Source: Picochlorum sp. 'celeri'
Lineage: Eukaryota; Chlorophyta; Trebouxiophyceae
DNA length: 64,000 bases
NCBI GenBank assembly: GCA_010909725.1
Contig: JAACMV010000018.1
Span: 1,075,444-1,139,443, forward strand
Reading direction: 5' to 3'
Shown here: in pieces, positions 21,990-32,045 of the stretch
How positions within the stretch are numbered: the stretch's first letter is position 1
How the letters are laid out: each line of letters starts with the position of its first letter
Translations under genes and position numbers: made by a program
The notes under the pieces: model-generated
Told to the model about the DNA's origin: nothing
What the model saw: the letters and a program-made list of their open reading frames with translations, nothing else
The model's database searches: none

Positions 21990-23225
21990 TTACAACTTCT
22001 CCAAAACCCTTAATTTTGCACTTCTGCTTCGTACATTTTGTTCTTCCTCTCGTTCGGATGGGCATATTGGTTTCCTTGTGATAATTTTTCCTGTGGCCGA
22101 TGACATGTTATCGAATGGTAAGCAGTAGCCTGGCAGAGGAGAGTCGCTTGGAGCCATACCAGCTGCCCGACGAAAAGCCCACTTTACTATTCTATCCTCC
22201 AACGAGTGGAATGTAATAATGGCCAATCTACCACCAGGATGAAGCATTTCTATTGCATCTGGCACCGCGTGAGAGATCGCGTCGAGCTCTCCATTCACAG
22301 CAATTCGTAGAGCTTGAAATACCCTAGTTGCTGGGTGCTTGGGACTATTTTGCTTTCTACTCTTCCTCTGGTCACCTCGCTTCTTGCTATACACTCCACC
22401 AGGGTTTCCTATTGCATCGACAAGATCTTTAGTCGTCATAATAGGTCGCTCCACCCTTCTATCAGCAATTCTTCTTGCTATAGATTTCCAGTACCTCTCT
22501 TCCCCAAATTCTTTCAGTATCTTCCCAAGTTTGGCTTCAGGCCATGTGTTCACTATCACTTCGGCAGTAACAGAAGAAGTGGGGTCCATTCTCATGTCCA
22601 GCGGACCATCTTTCATGAAACTAAACCCTCGCTCATCTATATCCAGTTGCATTGAAGACACGCCAAGGTCTAGCAAAATTCCATCAACTTTTTTGTTCGG
22701 CACGATGCCCTCATGCTCCAGCTGCACTAAAGTTTCCTTCATATCTGAAAAGTTCCCTCGGATTGGCACCATATATCTCCCATTTGCAGGCTCTTTCTTT
22801 CCTCCATCTCTTTCCCCCAAGTCATCCAAGACAACTGGAGGCAAAACATCTACACCCAAGCCCCTCATGTTTTCTCTTGCCAGATCGTGGGCCAGAGGAT
22901 CTTTATCAAACCCTAGAGCCCACTGTAGCTCCTGATGCGCCTCCAGGATGGCTCGAGAATGCCCACCCGCCCCCAAGGTTCCGTCTACAAAAGCCCTCAA
23001 CTCTAGAGGCTGGAAGGCCTCCAGCACTTCTTCCAGGAGAACAGGAACATGATGAATATCCTGAGAACCGACACTGTGAGCAAATGGAGGCTGAATCCTC
23101 CGAAAAAGGGCTCTTGTACTTACCCCTGCCTTGACTTGCTTTCCGTAGCAGTGCCTTGTCCTACCCAAAACCCTGAAAGACCGACCAGTGCTCCTCACCT
23201 GACTGATCCAACTCAATCCAAACAT
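21990..23225 (-). CDS. rsmH: 16S rRNA cytosine-1402 N4-methyltransferase, organelle form (RsmH/MraW)
   Basis: 411-residue SAM-dependent methyltransferase. In bacteria RsmH methylates C1402 of 16S rRNA; algal and plant homologues act on plastid rRNA. Motifs: HHVPVLLEEVLE, FVDGTLGAGGHS (SAM-binding), LLDLGVSSMQLD, ERGFSFMKDGPLDMRMD, ATRVFQALRIAVNGEL, and IITFHSLEDRIVK. The N-terminal ~70 residues are basic and non-conserved, as in a transit peptide. ATG 23225 is the first methionine; the frame upstream starts only with GTG. A basic, linker-like insert (KKRGDQRKSRKQNSP) interrupts the core as in other eukaryotic forms. Confidence 0.94.
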   Translation of the reverse strand: MFGLSWISQVRSTGRSFRVLGRTRHCYGKQVKAGVSTRALFRRIQPPFAHSVGSQDIHHVPVLLEEVLEAFQPLELRAFVDGTLGAGGHSRAILEAHQELQWALGFDKDPLAHDLARENMRGLGVDVLPPVVLDDLGERDGGKKEPANGRYMVPIRGNFSDMKETLVQLEHEGIVPNKKVDGILLDLGVSSMQLDIDERGFSFMKDGPLDMRMDPTSSVTAEVIVNTWPEAKLGKILKEFGEERYWKSIARRIADRRVERPIMTTKDLVDAIGNPGGVYSKKRGDQRKSRKQNSPKHPATRVFQALRIAVNGELDAISHAVPDAIEMLHPGGRLAIITFHSLEDRIVKWAFRRAAGMAPSDSPLPGYCLPFDNMSSATGKIITRKPICPSEREEEQNVRSRSAKLRVLEKL

Positions 23226-23291
23226 ATCCAATTCGTGATACACAATCCAAATTGAAATGCATCCGTGGGCCGCTGATTTTTTCTAGATGCT

Positions 23292-23468
23292 CTAGTGCTG
23301 TTTCGACTCCAACTTCTTCACAGGTCTGCTACCGCGGATCAGCAATATTACATAAAACAAAAGGGCAGCGATATGAAACAGAATCAATCCAGCAATGATG
23401 GGACGTAAACCGAAACGGGTACCCAGGAACTCGGCTTCAATTTCTTCAACCTCTTCTTTGGACACCAT
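23292..23468 (-). CDS. 58-residue single-span membrane protein, unknown
   Basis: Short frame with an acidic N-terminus (MVSKEEVEEIEAEF), one strongly hydrophobic helix (PIIAGLILFHIAALLFYVIL) and a basic tail ending KKLESKQH. The basic residues after the helix predict a cytosolic or stromal C-terminus. No family recognised; it could be an accessory subunit of an ER or mitochondrial complex. Support is the clean membrane topology and the position between two other minus-strand genes. Confidence 0.5.
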   Translation of the reverse strand: MVSKEEVEEIEAEFLGTRFGLRPIIAGLILFHIAALLFYVILLIRGSRPVKKLESKQH

Positions 23469-23929
23469 AGTGTCTGCCACGCCGCGGCCAATGACACTGA
23501 ATAGTAGATATTTTTAATTTTATCTTTGTTTGTCGGGTATCAGGCATCATTCTCATTGTGAAGGAGACTGTACAGTGATCATCATCAAAAGAAAGAAGAG
23601 CTTCAAAGCTCTTGGGTGAATTCACCCATGCATGGGTCACGATGGGCACATCTTCCCTTGAGAGGATACTCGTGTCATATAAAAAGTCTCTGGGGTCAAA
23701 GAATGGAACGAAACCAAAAAGCTGCGCTCACATGGCAACTTCATGTGGGAGGCTGCAACTCTTCTCTCTCTTGAAAGAGTAATTGAAAGAGTAAGCTCCT
23801 CTTTATTTTAATGTGTGTCTATCCATACAAAGGATATGCGTTACAAAGGCAAGATAAAAGAATTCTGTACTCTATCTAACAAACAACCCCGGGAACTCTG
23901 CAAGTATCTGGCAGAATGATCAATACATG
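23469..23929. other. Intergenic stretch without a gene
   Basis: About 460 bp. It contains a partial direct repeat of TTGAAAGAGTAA (around 23774-23792) and CATATAAAAAG near 23678. I see no conserved frame, tRNA or clear promoter signature. Confidence 0.4.
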
Positions 23930-24167
23930 TCACTGCACTGAGCAAAAAGAAGCACCAGCATTGGCAGCATCGTGGTCTTCCTGGGTCGCAGCCTTGCATT
24001 TGCAACGCTGCTCAATGGGAACGCCTTCCAGAGCAAAGTCGATATGCCTGCAACGTATGATTCAGCTGGTCAGTCTACGACGAACAGAAGATACCAGTAC
24101 ACTCCTACCTTCCGCAACCGATCCAACTTGGTTTCCAGCACTTTGGACAAGGAATTCGATGACACAT
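23930..24167 (-). CDS. 58-residue cysteine-rich conserved small protein
   Basis: Two exons, 24167-24109 and 24047-23930, separated by a 61-nt gtagga...cag intron; too small and split for an ORF scan. The protein starts MCHRIPCPKCWKPSWIGCG, continues RHIDFALEGVPIEQRCKC and ends with a short polar tail. The spacing of two CxxC-like pairs, the GCGRHI core and the final RCKC match a small family of unknown function that is widespread in eukaryotes and has related members in plants; it probably binds zinc. Splicing at the consensus sites joins the two halves of the motif exactly, which is the best evidence that the gene is real. Confidence 0.75.
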
Positions 24168-24374
24168 TGGTTCTTCTGTGAATTAAAACCCTGTATGAAT
24201 GGTGGTATGTATGCACGAAAGCGTCAGCGTAGGGTTCACGTGTGTGATCGTCAGTCGACTGGCACGTGTGAACGAATTTATGCTAAAAGTAGTTTAATGT
24301 ACAGTGGAAATTTCTCTTTTTCTATACACTGAATAAATTGACAATAAATGAATTGACAAAAGTCGAGCCCTTTT

Positions 24375-26739
24375 TTACGACGTCACAAAATCCCTGAGGC
24401 TTTGGGGGACATGTACAGCCTTGAGGGATTCCTGGAGAGATTCGCCTTGTAGCCTCTCATCTTGCTCTAACAAGGTCGACAGTGAGGTGTGCAGATCTCT
24501 ATTGCATGTTATCACATCCTGCGCTGCTTCTAAAGCTTTTGTACAGAGAGATCTGACTTCCTGTTCGACAATACTACTCATTTCTCCAGACTCTGCCATG
24601 ACATACTCGGATCCCATGGCTAGGGCACCAACATTGATGGGTCCGATCGCTTGATTCAGCCCAAACTCTGTGACGCATCTCTGGGCTAGTTCAGTGGCTC
24701 TTCGCAAATCATCTGAGGCTCCGGTTGAGATGGAAGAGCTTGTGATGACTTCTGCAGCACGGCCACCCATGAGAGTTGCTAGCTGTCCTCGAATCTCTGA
24801 TTCGAAGGCAAGAGCTCTGTCTTCGGCTGTTGGAGGTGAGTATGTGAATCCCAAAGCTCCTCCTGATCTTGGAATAATGCTCAGACGCTCGGGCTTTGGG
24901 ACAGTGGGAGCCAGCATACTCACGGCCATTCCCACAAGGGCATGTCCAACCTCGTGTCTTGCCACAACAGACCGTTCTTCTCCCTGTAATATACTCCTTT
25001 TCTTCTCTATTCCAGCAACTGTTCGGAGAATTGCAGAGTCAAAGTCTTCAAAGCCCACGACATCCTTGCCGCTTCTTCCAGCTAGGAGTGCCGCTTCATT
25101 GACAACATTGGCGAGGTCAGCTCCCGTGAACCCAATCGTTTGAGATGCAAGACTGGAGATATCAAAGCTTGCATCCAGAGGCAAGTTGTTGTTGTCAATA
25201 TGAACCCGAAGGATTTGTTCTCGGCCGATTTTATCAGGTCTCTCGACGGGAACCCGTCGATCAAACCTCCCAGGACGCAACAGCGCTGGATCTAGGACAT
25301 CTGGCCTGTTGGTCGCAGCTATGCAAATGACGATGCCTGAACCCTCCGAATTGAACCCATCTAATTCTGTGAGAAGCTGGTTCAGCGTTTGCTCTCGTTC
25401 GTCGTTGCCCGAGCTGCGGAATCCCTTCATAGGGGTATCCCTGCCCTTGGCTACAGCATCAATTTCATCAATAAAGACAATTGCTGGTGCATTCTTTCTT
25501 GCCTGTGTAAACAGTTCTCTGACACGAAGAGCGCCCATGCCTACATACAATTCTACAAATTCTGAAGCTGATGTACTATAAAATGGAACGCCAGCTTCAC
25601 CGGCGACTGCTTTTGCTAACAGTGTCTTCCCGGTACCAGGCGGCCCAGAGAGCAGCACCCCACGAGGAGGTCTTGCTCCCAACTTCAAAAAGCGCCCTGG
25701 TTCTTTTAAATACTCTACAATTTCTTCTAACTCTTCTTTTGCTTCATCAACACCGGCGACATCGTCAAAGGTCACGTCCACAAATGCATTCCCCCCCGAT
25801 GTCCCGCGTTTCACAAATCCTCCACCTCTGTGGGGCATTCTCACGCCTACTTTATTCATCACAGACAGAAGCGCGACAAATCCAACCAAATATAGGAGCG
25901 CATTTGCAATATCACCTATGATAGACTTTTCAATTACGGTGAACCGCGTGCCTTTGGTCATCAACGAATCGTAGGGAAGCCTTGGGCTTGACAGTCTCAA
26001 ACCACACAGCTGACTTGTCCATATCCTTGGAAAAGGAAGCATATATACCCGCTTGGTCCTTTAGCCTCATCCGCAACCTATTGCCTTCGACAGCCAAAAA
26101 TCTAATCTCCTCCTTCTTCAGAGATTCCAGAAAGTCTGAAAAGGGCAATTTGACAGTGACGTATCTCGAGGGCGGCAAATACCCAGGAACAGGGCTCTTC
26201 TGCAGTGGCCACAGATTCAAGAGAAGATTGAGCACAATCAAGGAAAAGAAAAACCTCAATGTCGTATTGCCTGGACCACCAAACCTTGAGAGAAATGAGC
26301 CCCTTTCGTTCTTTTCTTTTCGAGTCGGCCTGCCCCTCTTCTGTGGAGCAGTTGTGGTCTCCACAGGCAACGACTCCTCCTCCTCCTTCTCGCCGTTTTC
26401 CTCCCCGGTGAAAGACCCTTGCCTCTCCGATTCTAATTCCTTGGAGTCATTCGACTGTCCATTGGAGCCCTCCGCATGGCCCATCTGTCGACCTCCTGTC
26501 CTCGCCAACCACATGGAGGGCCGACCAATGTCACCTCCCAGCAGCCTTCCAGTCGGGCAGTACTCGAATCCCATTCCTCTCTCACGCAAACCCACACACT
26601 GTGACCTCCCGTAAAAGCGTAACAAGGGTGCCATTCTCTGTCTTTGTCCCGACAGTCCTTGACCACCGCAGAAGCTCTGCAAGGCCACGGGTGGTCCACG
26701 ACCTCCCCCTACTGGCATCACAGAATATAATACCAACAT
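24375..26739 (-). CDS. FtsH7/9-type plastid AAA protease with an internal +1 frameshift
   Basis: Membrane-bound ATP-dependent zinc metalloprotease of the plastid envelope FtsH7/9 class. Two overlapping frames are needed: 26739 to about 25978, then about 25976 to 24375. All marks of an active enzyme are present: AAA Walker A GPPGTGKT, Walker [12 protein letters not shown], second region of homology [20 protein letters not shown], zinc motif HEVGH and the downstream aspartate in [12 protein letters not shown]. Two hydrophobic segments flank the frame change. Comparison with the expected sequence puts the change at base 25977, where skipping one nucleotide joins KPKA to PYDSLM. No plausible intron fits. 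ATG 26739 is the first in-frame methionine and yields a transit-like N-terminus. Confidence 0.88.
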
Positions 26740-26908
26740 TGCAAGTATGCATGGGCCAAAGCATGCCCAGAGTTTTGAACTGACTTGAATCCTCTGCCAT
26801 TTTTTGGCCACTTGCAATTGCAATGCCACAACCCTCTCAGGCAATGAATGAATTTATGATCTGGCTATTGTACCATACGATACGCTGATGTATTTCATTT
26901 TTGAATAG
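26740..26908. promoter_or_regulatory. Short bidirectional promoter between FtsH and ArsS-like genes
   Basis: 169 bp separates the two predicted start codons. Both products are of plastid/cyanobacterial type, so shared control is possible. No distinct motif was identified. Confidence 0.4.
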
Positions 26909-28257
26909 ATGCAGAGAATGAAGGTATCATACACCCACGACATTTGCTATCGACAGCTTTCCTTGTTGTCCAGCAGGACTGCACCTGGACGACTGTTGGC
27001 TTGGAGTCCCTCATTCTCTGATACAGGGAATGCGAGGGAGTGCTCTATTCAATCATATGTGTGTAGAAGCACTCACAGGGACTCTTTGATTCCTGAGACG
27101 CTGAAGGAGCTCGAGGCTGACGAGGAGCTTGTTCAGCTTCACGACAATATAGCTAGGCGTGGACAGCGATCCCTCACGGAGGAAGAGGATGCTCTGCGCA
27201 GAAAAACATTGCAAAATTTGGGAATGAAGCCATTCAAGGCAATGTGCGAGGAAGAGGGGGTCACGGCGCTGAGGAGAGGACGGGCCAACATCTTCCAGTT
27301 AAACATTGGACTTTACTGCAATCAAGCATGCAGGCATTGCCATGTCGAGAGTTCACCGAAGAGAACGGAAATGATGAGCCATCAGGTGGCAGAGCAATGC
27401 GTGTCGCTGATGGATGCGAGCGACGGGATTGAGACTGTTGACTTGACAGGAGGAGCACCAGAATTATGTCCAGAGTTCAGGTATCTTGTGAGAGAGGCAA
27501 GGGCTCGAGGGTTGGAAGTGATTGATAGATGTAATTTGACAGTGCTTTTGGAGCCAGGGCAAGAGACGTTGGCAGACTTTCTGGCGGAAAACAAGGTGAA
27601 AGTCGTTGCCTCGATGCCCTGTTATAGCAAAGAGAATGTTGACTCGCAGAGGGGAGGAGGGGTGTTTGGAAGGAGTATTAGGGGCTTGCAGATGCTGAAC
27701 GCCGTTGGCTATGGAATGCCTGGATCCGACCTGACTCTTGATTTGGTATACAACCCAGGTGGTGTTTTTTTAGCTCCGCCTGCGAGCTCACTGGAAGATG
27801 CGTACAAGCAAGAACTGAAAGAGGCGTATGGAATTTCCTTCAACAATCTGTTATGTTTGAACAACATGCCCATCAAGCGGTGGGCTGATGAGCTTGTGAA
27901 GAGGTATGTTCATGATACATGTGTGTGGAAAAGTAGATGCGTTGTGATGCGTGCATGTTCTTCGTTCGTAGGGGTGAGATGGAAGCATACATGGAATTGC
28001 TTGTGAATGCATTCAATCCCAAGGCAGGGGAAGGGCTGATGTGCAGAAATACAGTTTCAGTTGGATGGGACGGGAGGGTGTTCGATTGCGATTTCAATCA
28101 ACAGCTGGATCTTTCCATCTCTGGCTCAGATATTAGGACAGTGTTTGATATGGAGAGCCTGGATGAGCTCACGGGGAGAGATATTACCGTTGCGTCACAT
28201 TGCTACGGATGCACTGCTGGGAGTGGGTCAGGGTGCCAAGGTTCAACATTACAGTAA
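26909..28257 (+). CDS. arsS: Radical SAM enzyme of the arsenosugar-biosynthesis type (ArsS)
   Basis: 426 residues; exons 26909-27903 and 27972-28257 with a 68-nt intron (gtatgt...tag). The iron-sulfur motif CNQACRHCH lies in LNIGLYCNQACRHCHVESS, followed by DLTGGAPELCPEFR. The C-terminal cysteine-rich domain is in the second exon (CRNTVSVGWDGRVFDCDFN and HCYGCTAGSGSGCQG). This architecture defines the ArsS/DUF3641 family, which acts on arsenic-containing nucleosides in arsenosugar synthesis in algae and cyanobacteria. The N-terminal ~55 residues are organelle-transit-like. The stop codon is the first unit of a (TAA)n microsatellite, 23 bp from the convergent serpin. Confidence 0.88.
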
Positions 28258-28277
28258 TAATAATAATAATATAATGT
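28253..28277. repeat. (TAA)n microsatellite at the ArsS stop
   Basis: About seven TAA/TAT-like units beginning at the ArsS stop codon and filling the spacer to the serpin stop. Confidence 0.7.
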
Positions 28278-28280
28278 ACA

Positions 28281-29745
28281 TTACAGCTTCTCTGGAGCAT
28301 TGATCACACCAGTGAAGAGAGCCAGTCCGGTCTCATTGTGGATGACTGAAAAGTGGAAAGGTTTATCAAATTTGACAAAAAGCTCATTCGTTGGTTGGAT
28401 CATAGCCCGCATCATGACGATTGACGTGACTGCAGCGGCTTCCGTTCCTTTCTCGTCCACTTTCACGTACACCTTCTGCCTCACGTCAGAGACAAACAAG
28501 TTGCCATCCTCGGTGAGCCTCTGGAAATCACCTGGCTTGAAAATAGGACCTAGTCCCTGGTGTAGCAATGCACCGCTCAGGCTGTTGTCCGATGTGACTT
28601 CAAAACGGGGCAGAAATATTTTAGCTTTTGTGTAGCCGCCGGGTCCGACGCGCTTCCATGGCAAGGCGTCATTCACATGGCGATCAGAGAGGACATGCTG
28701 CTGGCATGCCATCACCGCCTCCATGTAATCCATTCCGGAACTCAAGCGCAATCTCCCAGTTGACTTGGCCAAGTCTTCAGCAGGCATTGCAAAGACGGCA
28801 TAGAATTTTCCACCCTTATAATTCATGCGAACAGCCACGCATGGGACACCATTTGAGCCAGGCCCTGAGGTTGTGAACTCTGAACCTTGGATAGCAGGGC
28901 CCTTTTCATATTGCATGTACATCATCGGACTCTTGATTTCGCTGCCGTCGAGTTTATAAAATGGCAGAGGATTTGTCTCCAATTTATTGAATTGCTCTTC
29001 CCAGAAGCCTTTAAAATAAATGGCATTGATGAGAATCAAAGAGGCATGTGATGCCGTCTCCTCGTCAATGATCTCAGTAATCTTGTCCTTTGTGGCTTTT
29101 GAAACCCACGAATTCACCTTTGCAGCGTTCTCCAATGTTTGAATATCCGCATCATAGTCTGACCGCAGCGCCTGCTTGTAGCCCTCCACAAGCTTTGTTG
29201 CCTTACCAACCCAGGCAGAGTTTCCTTCGCAAAACTCCAAAAACCCATCCGATGCTGCATCTTGCAGCACCCGCGAGAGTCCATACATGGCTTTCTGAGC
29301 ATCAGACTCGCCCTTGTATCCTTTAAACAGGACGTCCAACAACGCCGCGTGAGAAGCACTGCCAACTTTTGAACCAGGAACGAGCATGCTCAAAGCGTGA
29401 ACCAAACCGTATGGGCTTAATAGCCATGCATCTTTATTCTGCAACACAACCATAACCATATAATATGTAATATTATTGCCTCCCAACGTGATACCGTACC
29501 TTTGAGTTCTCTTGGTAAACCTTGTCTAAAACCTGTCTACCAAACGCGTTGATCGTTGGACCCAATCCTGACGACATATCCATCCAGAATGTGCTGTCAA
29601 CACTTGGCTGGTCCTTGTAATGGGTTTTTTTCACAAATGGAGCACCTATCACGCACAGAAGAACCAAAACTCCGACAGCGTTTCGGTAGAATTTTGGTTT
29701 TGACGTTTTGTCAGACACGGTACTGCTATCAGGCCGAGCACTCAT
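28281..29745 (-). CDS. Serpin with an N-terminal membrane anchor
   Basis: 467 residues; exons 29745-29500 and 29438-28281, 61-nt intron. The second exon is a complete serpin fold: LLSPYGLVHALSML near the start, LILINAIYFKGFWEEQF (breach region) and the C-terminal HFSVIHNETGLALFTGVINAP. The reactive-centre hinge EKGTEAAAVTS follows the inhibitory consensus, so it should trap proteases; standard numbering puts alanine at P1 with arginine at P2, close to the plant serpin pattern. The first exon adds a short polar region and one hydrophobic helix (NAVGVLVLLCVIGAPFV, about residues 23-40) with basic residues before it. It could be a signal anchor or an uncleaved signal peptide. Confidence 0.88.
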
Positions 29746-29815
29746 GAATTCATTCCTTCTTTGAATTTATTTTTTTTTGTATGTATGGTTTTATTCTGCT
29801 CCAATGGAAATGCAC

Positions 29816-30751
29816 CTACTCGGTATTTCTCTCGGATTGGCAGGCATCGATGGCCTGCCCAGCAGATTTGACCAAGCCAAACAGTGATCGGATTTCCTGC
29901 GTGGTAGCTCTGCTCCGCATCAGCACATTTCTGAGATGTCCGAGGGGCTGCAGACGCCTTCCATGATTGCCTTGATCCCCACCTCCCCTGCTTTCCGTGG
30001 TATCCAGGCCTAAGTGCGACACCACCCTGGTGACTTGTGAGAGCAAGGCATTCAGTTCTGAATGGTTTGCTACATTTCTATCCAGGCAATCATCGGCAGC
30101 AGAATTTCCATCGTATATATTCCACTCATACAAACGAGAAACGACAACTGCGACAGCATGGCTCAAATTTAGTGAGGGGAAATCAGCATTGCTGGGAATG
30201 TGGATTGCATGAGAGCAGGCTTGAATCTCCTCCTGGAATAAACCGTGTTCTTCCCTCCCAAACACGAGCATGATTGACGGAGTGGAATGTTTTTCAATTG
30301 ATGTAGTGAGAGCAGGTGTAAGTGATCCATTTGAAGTCAGGAACGAGTGAAGACTTTCTGTCCTTCTCCCCACTCCGCTCCTACGAGTGAAACAGATCGA
30401 TACCTTGGCTTGCCCCAAAGCATCACTCAATGTGTCTACAACATCCAATGAGTCCAACAGGGGAGACTTGCAGGCGACTTTGTGGATAACATCTTCGTCA
30501 GACGAGGCAAGTCCTTCCTTTGAGCTACCTGGGAAAGAGCACCGGGGATTGACCAGGACAACTTTGCCGATACCAAAGTTACCCGATACACGTAACACTG
30601 ACCCAATATTCTCTGGACTTTTGGGTGATACCAGAACTACCCCCACATTGCGCAGTTTTGAATTTGTTGTTGCATGGCATATCCCTGCCTGACCACAGCG
30701 ACCGACCCATCTGTTGCGCGGTCTGATGAACTGAAAGTATAATTGAGACAT
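29816..30751 (-). CDS. SPOUT-family RNA 2'-O-methyltransferase, TrmJ-like
   Basis: 311-residue, intron-free SPOUT methyltransferase. The three motifs that form the knot and SAM pocket are clear: SPENIGSVLRVSGNFG, LVFGREEHGLFQEE and FPSLNLSHAVAVVVSRLYEW. TrmJ proteins methylate position 32 of tRNA. The N-terminus (MSQLYFQFIRPRNRW) is basic and lacks acidic residues, so organelle targeting is possible. A serine-, glycine- and arginine-rich C-terminal tail is poorly conserved. It lies close to the serpin on the same strand and is divergent from the TVP38 gene. Confidence 0.85.
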   Translation of the reverse strand: MSQLYFQFIRPRNRWVGRCGQAGICHATTNSKLRNVGVVLVSPKSPENIGSVLRVSGNFGIGKVVLVNPRCSFPGSSKEGLASSDEDVIHKVACKSPLLDSLDVVDTLSDALGQAKVSICFTRRSGVGRRTESLHSFLTSNGSLTPALTTSIEKHSTPSIMLVFGREEHGLFQEEIQACSHAIHIPSNADFPSLNLSHAVAVVVSRLYEWNIYDGNSAADDCLDRNVANHSELNALLSQVTRVVSHLGLDTTESRGGGDQGNHGRRLQPLGHLRNVLMRSRATTQEIRSLFGLVKSAGQAIDACQSERNTE

Positions 30752-31068
30752 AATGTATTTGCATTTATTCTGCTTTGGGAAAGCAAAGCCATGCGGTCGT
30801 CCTGACGTCCTTGATTAGAACTTTTCTGAGTTGGGATCAGCATGCCATGATGCAGCCAAACGCGTTTCACACGATTCGCTTTGGGTAGAGAGAATTAGTC
30901 AGAAAAATAAAGAAAGATGTGGGATTTGAAAAAGATGGGTGATTGACGTGGGCAGTCTCGGGAGAAAGGGGCCTGTCAGTTGGAGAGCATCTTGGTGTTG
31001 GTTTCCTTCCTATCGGCAATATGGGGATTTTGATACATTAATTACAAGATTAAAAGATATTCAAGGCC
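30752..31068. promoter_or_regulatory. Divergent promoter between TrmJ-like and TVP38-like genes
   Basis: 317 bp, purine-rich in its middle part (around 30895-30960). No gene, RNA or repeat found. Confidence 0.4.
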
Positions 31069-32001
31069 ATGGCAAATACGAGTGTGACTAGATCTGGCGG
31101 GATGAGCCCCATGACGCCTCGTCAAAGAAAATGCAGGACTCCGCAGATTGCTTTTGGAGCCGTGTTGGTCCTCGGTGCCATCATCGTTGGGATGAATTTC
31201 AGCCCTGATAAAGCTTTATTGCTGTTGGATTGGGTTTCAGAGCACAGGAAGGAGGGCTCGGCATTGTTTATCGTCGCATACATTGCAGGGGTGGTCTTCA
31301 TGTTGCCGGCCATGGTGATGTCCATGGCATCCGGGGCTATCTTTGGCATGGTTGCTGGGACAGCCATGTCATGGTTTGGGAGCAGTGTGGGCCAAGTGAT
31401 CGCATTTATTGCTGGGAGATATGTATTCAAAGATGCTGTGGTCTCGTATTTGACAAAGCAATTTCCGAAATGGACTGCTATTGATGCAGCAATGGCTAGA
31501 GAGGGCTGGAAACTCGTGACTTTGTTGAGGTTGTCTCCCATTGCACCATGGAATATTTTGAACTATGCCCTTAGTGTGACGAGCGTTTCTTTCAGCACAT
31601 ACACACTTGCCTCGTCTGTATCCATTTTGCCATACCTGCTTTTGTTTGTGTATTTTGGATCCATGGCGAGGAATCTGGCTGATGTGTTCACGGGAGAGAC
31701 CAATTTAGATTCAAAGGCGACCATAATCATGGGGAGTGGCAGTGGCATTGCATTGGTGGGATTGGTGTGGTATGCAACCCATGTATCTCGAAAGGCGATG
31801 GGGGATGCTCTGAGAGAGCATGCAAATGATTTGCCCCATGAAATTACTCATGACGACGACGTCGTTCAATTACTGGGTGGTCAGAATAGTAATGATTTAG
31901 AAAATGCTGATTTGGAAGAGGATGTTCCGTCTTTCTCCAGAGTACTCTATGACAATGTTGCTGAGCAAAAGTCTGTAGAACTTGCGGAACGAAATTCATG
32001 A
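31069..32001 (+). CDS. TVP38/TMEM64-family (DedA-like) membrane protein
   Basis: 310 residues, intron-free. A cytosolic basic N-terminus is followed by hydrophobic helices and the SNARE-associated/DedA core, including FMLPAMVMSMASGAIFG, GSSVGQVIAFIAGRYVFKD and RLSPIAPWNILNYAL, where the re-entrant loops and conserved arginine/proline sit. Members have been linked to lipid scrambling and Golgi or ER membrane organisation. The last ~70 residues are acidic and probably cytosolic. The stop is 44 bp from that of the convergent lipase. Confidence 0.88.
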   Translation: MANTSVTRSGGMSPMTPRQRKCRTPQIAFGAVLVLGAIIVGMNFSPDKALLLLDWVSEHRKEGSALFIVAYIAGVVFMLPAMVMSMASGAIFGMVAGTAMSWFGSSVGQVIAFIAGRYVFKDAVVSYLTKQFPKWTAIDAAMAREGWKLVTLLRLSPIAPWNILNYALSVTSVSFSTYTLASSVSILPYLLLFVYFGSMARNLADVFTGETNLDSKATIIMGSGSGIALVGLVWYATHVSRKAMGDALREHANDLPHEITHDDDVVQLLGGQNSNDLENADLEEDVPSFSRVLYDNVAEQKSVELAERNS

Positions 32002-32045
32002 ATTCATGTTCACCGGTGTGTAAACAATATTATATTACTTTTTGG

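Noticed and set aside
21990..23243. GTG and TTG starts for several genes (RsmH, serpin neighbours, lipase region)
   Set aside because: Eukaryotic initiation needs ATG in general; I moved starts to the first ATG or to an upstream exon.
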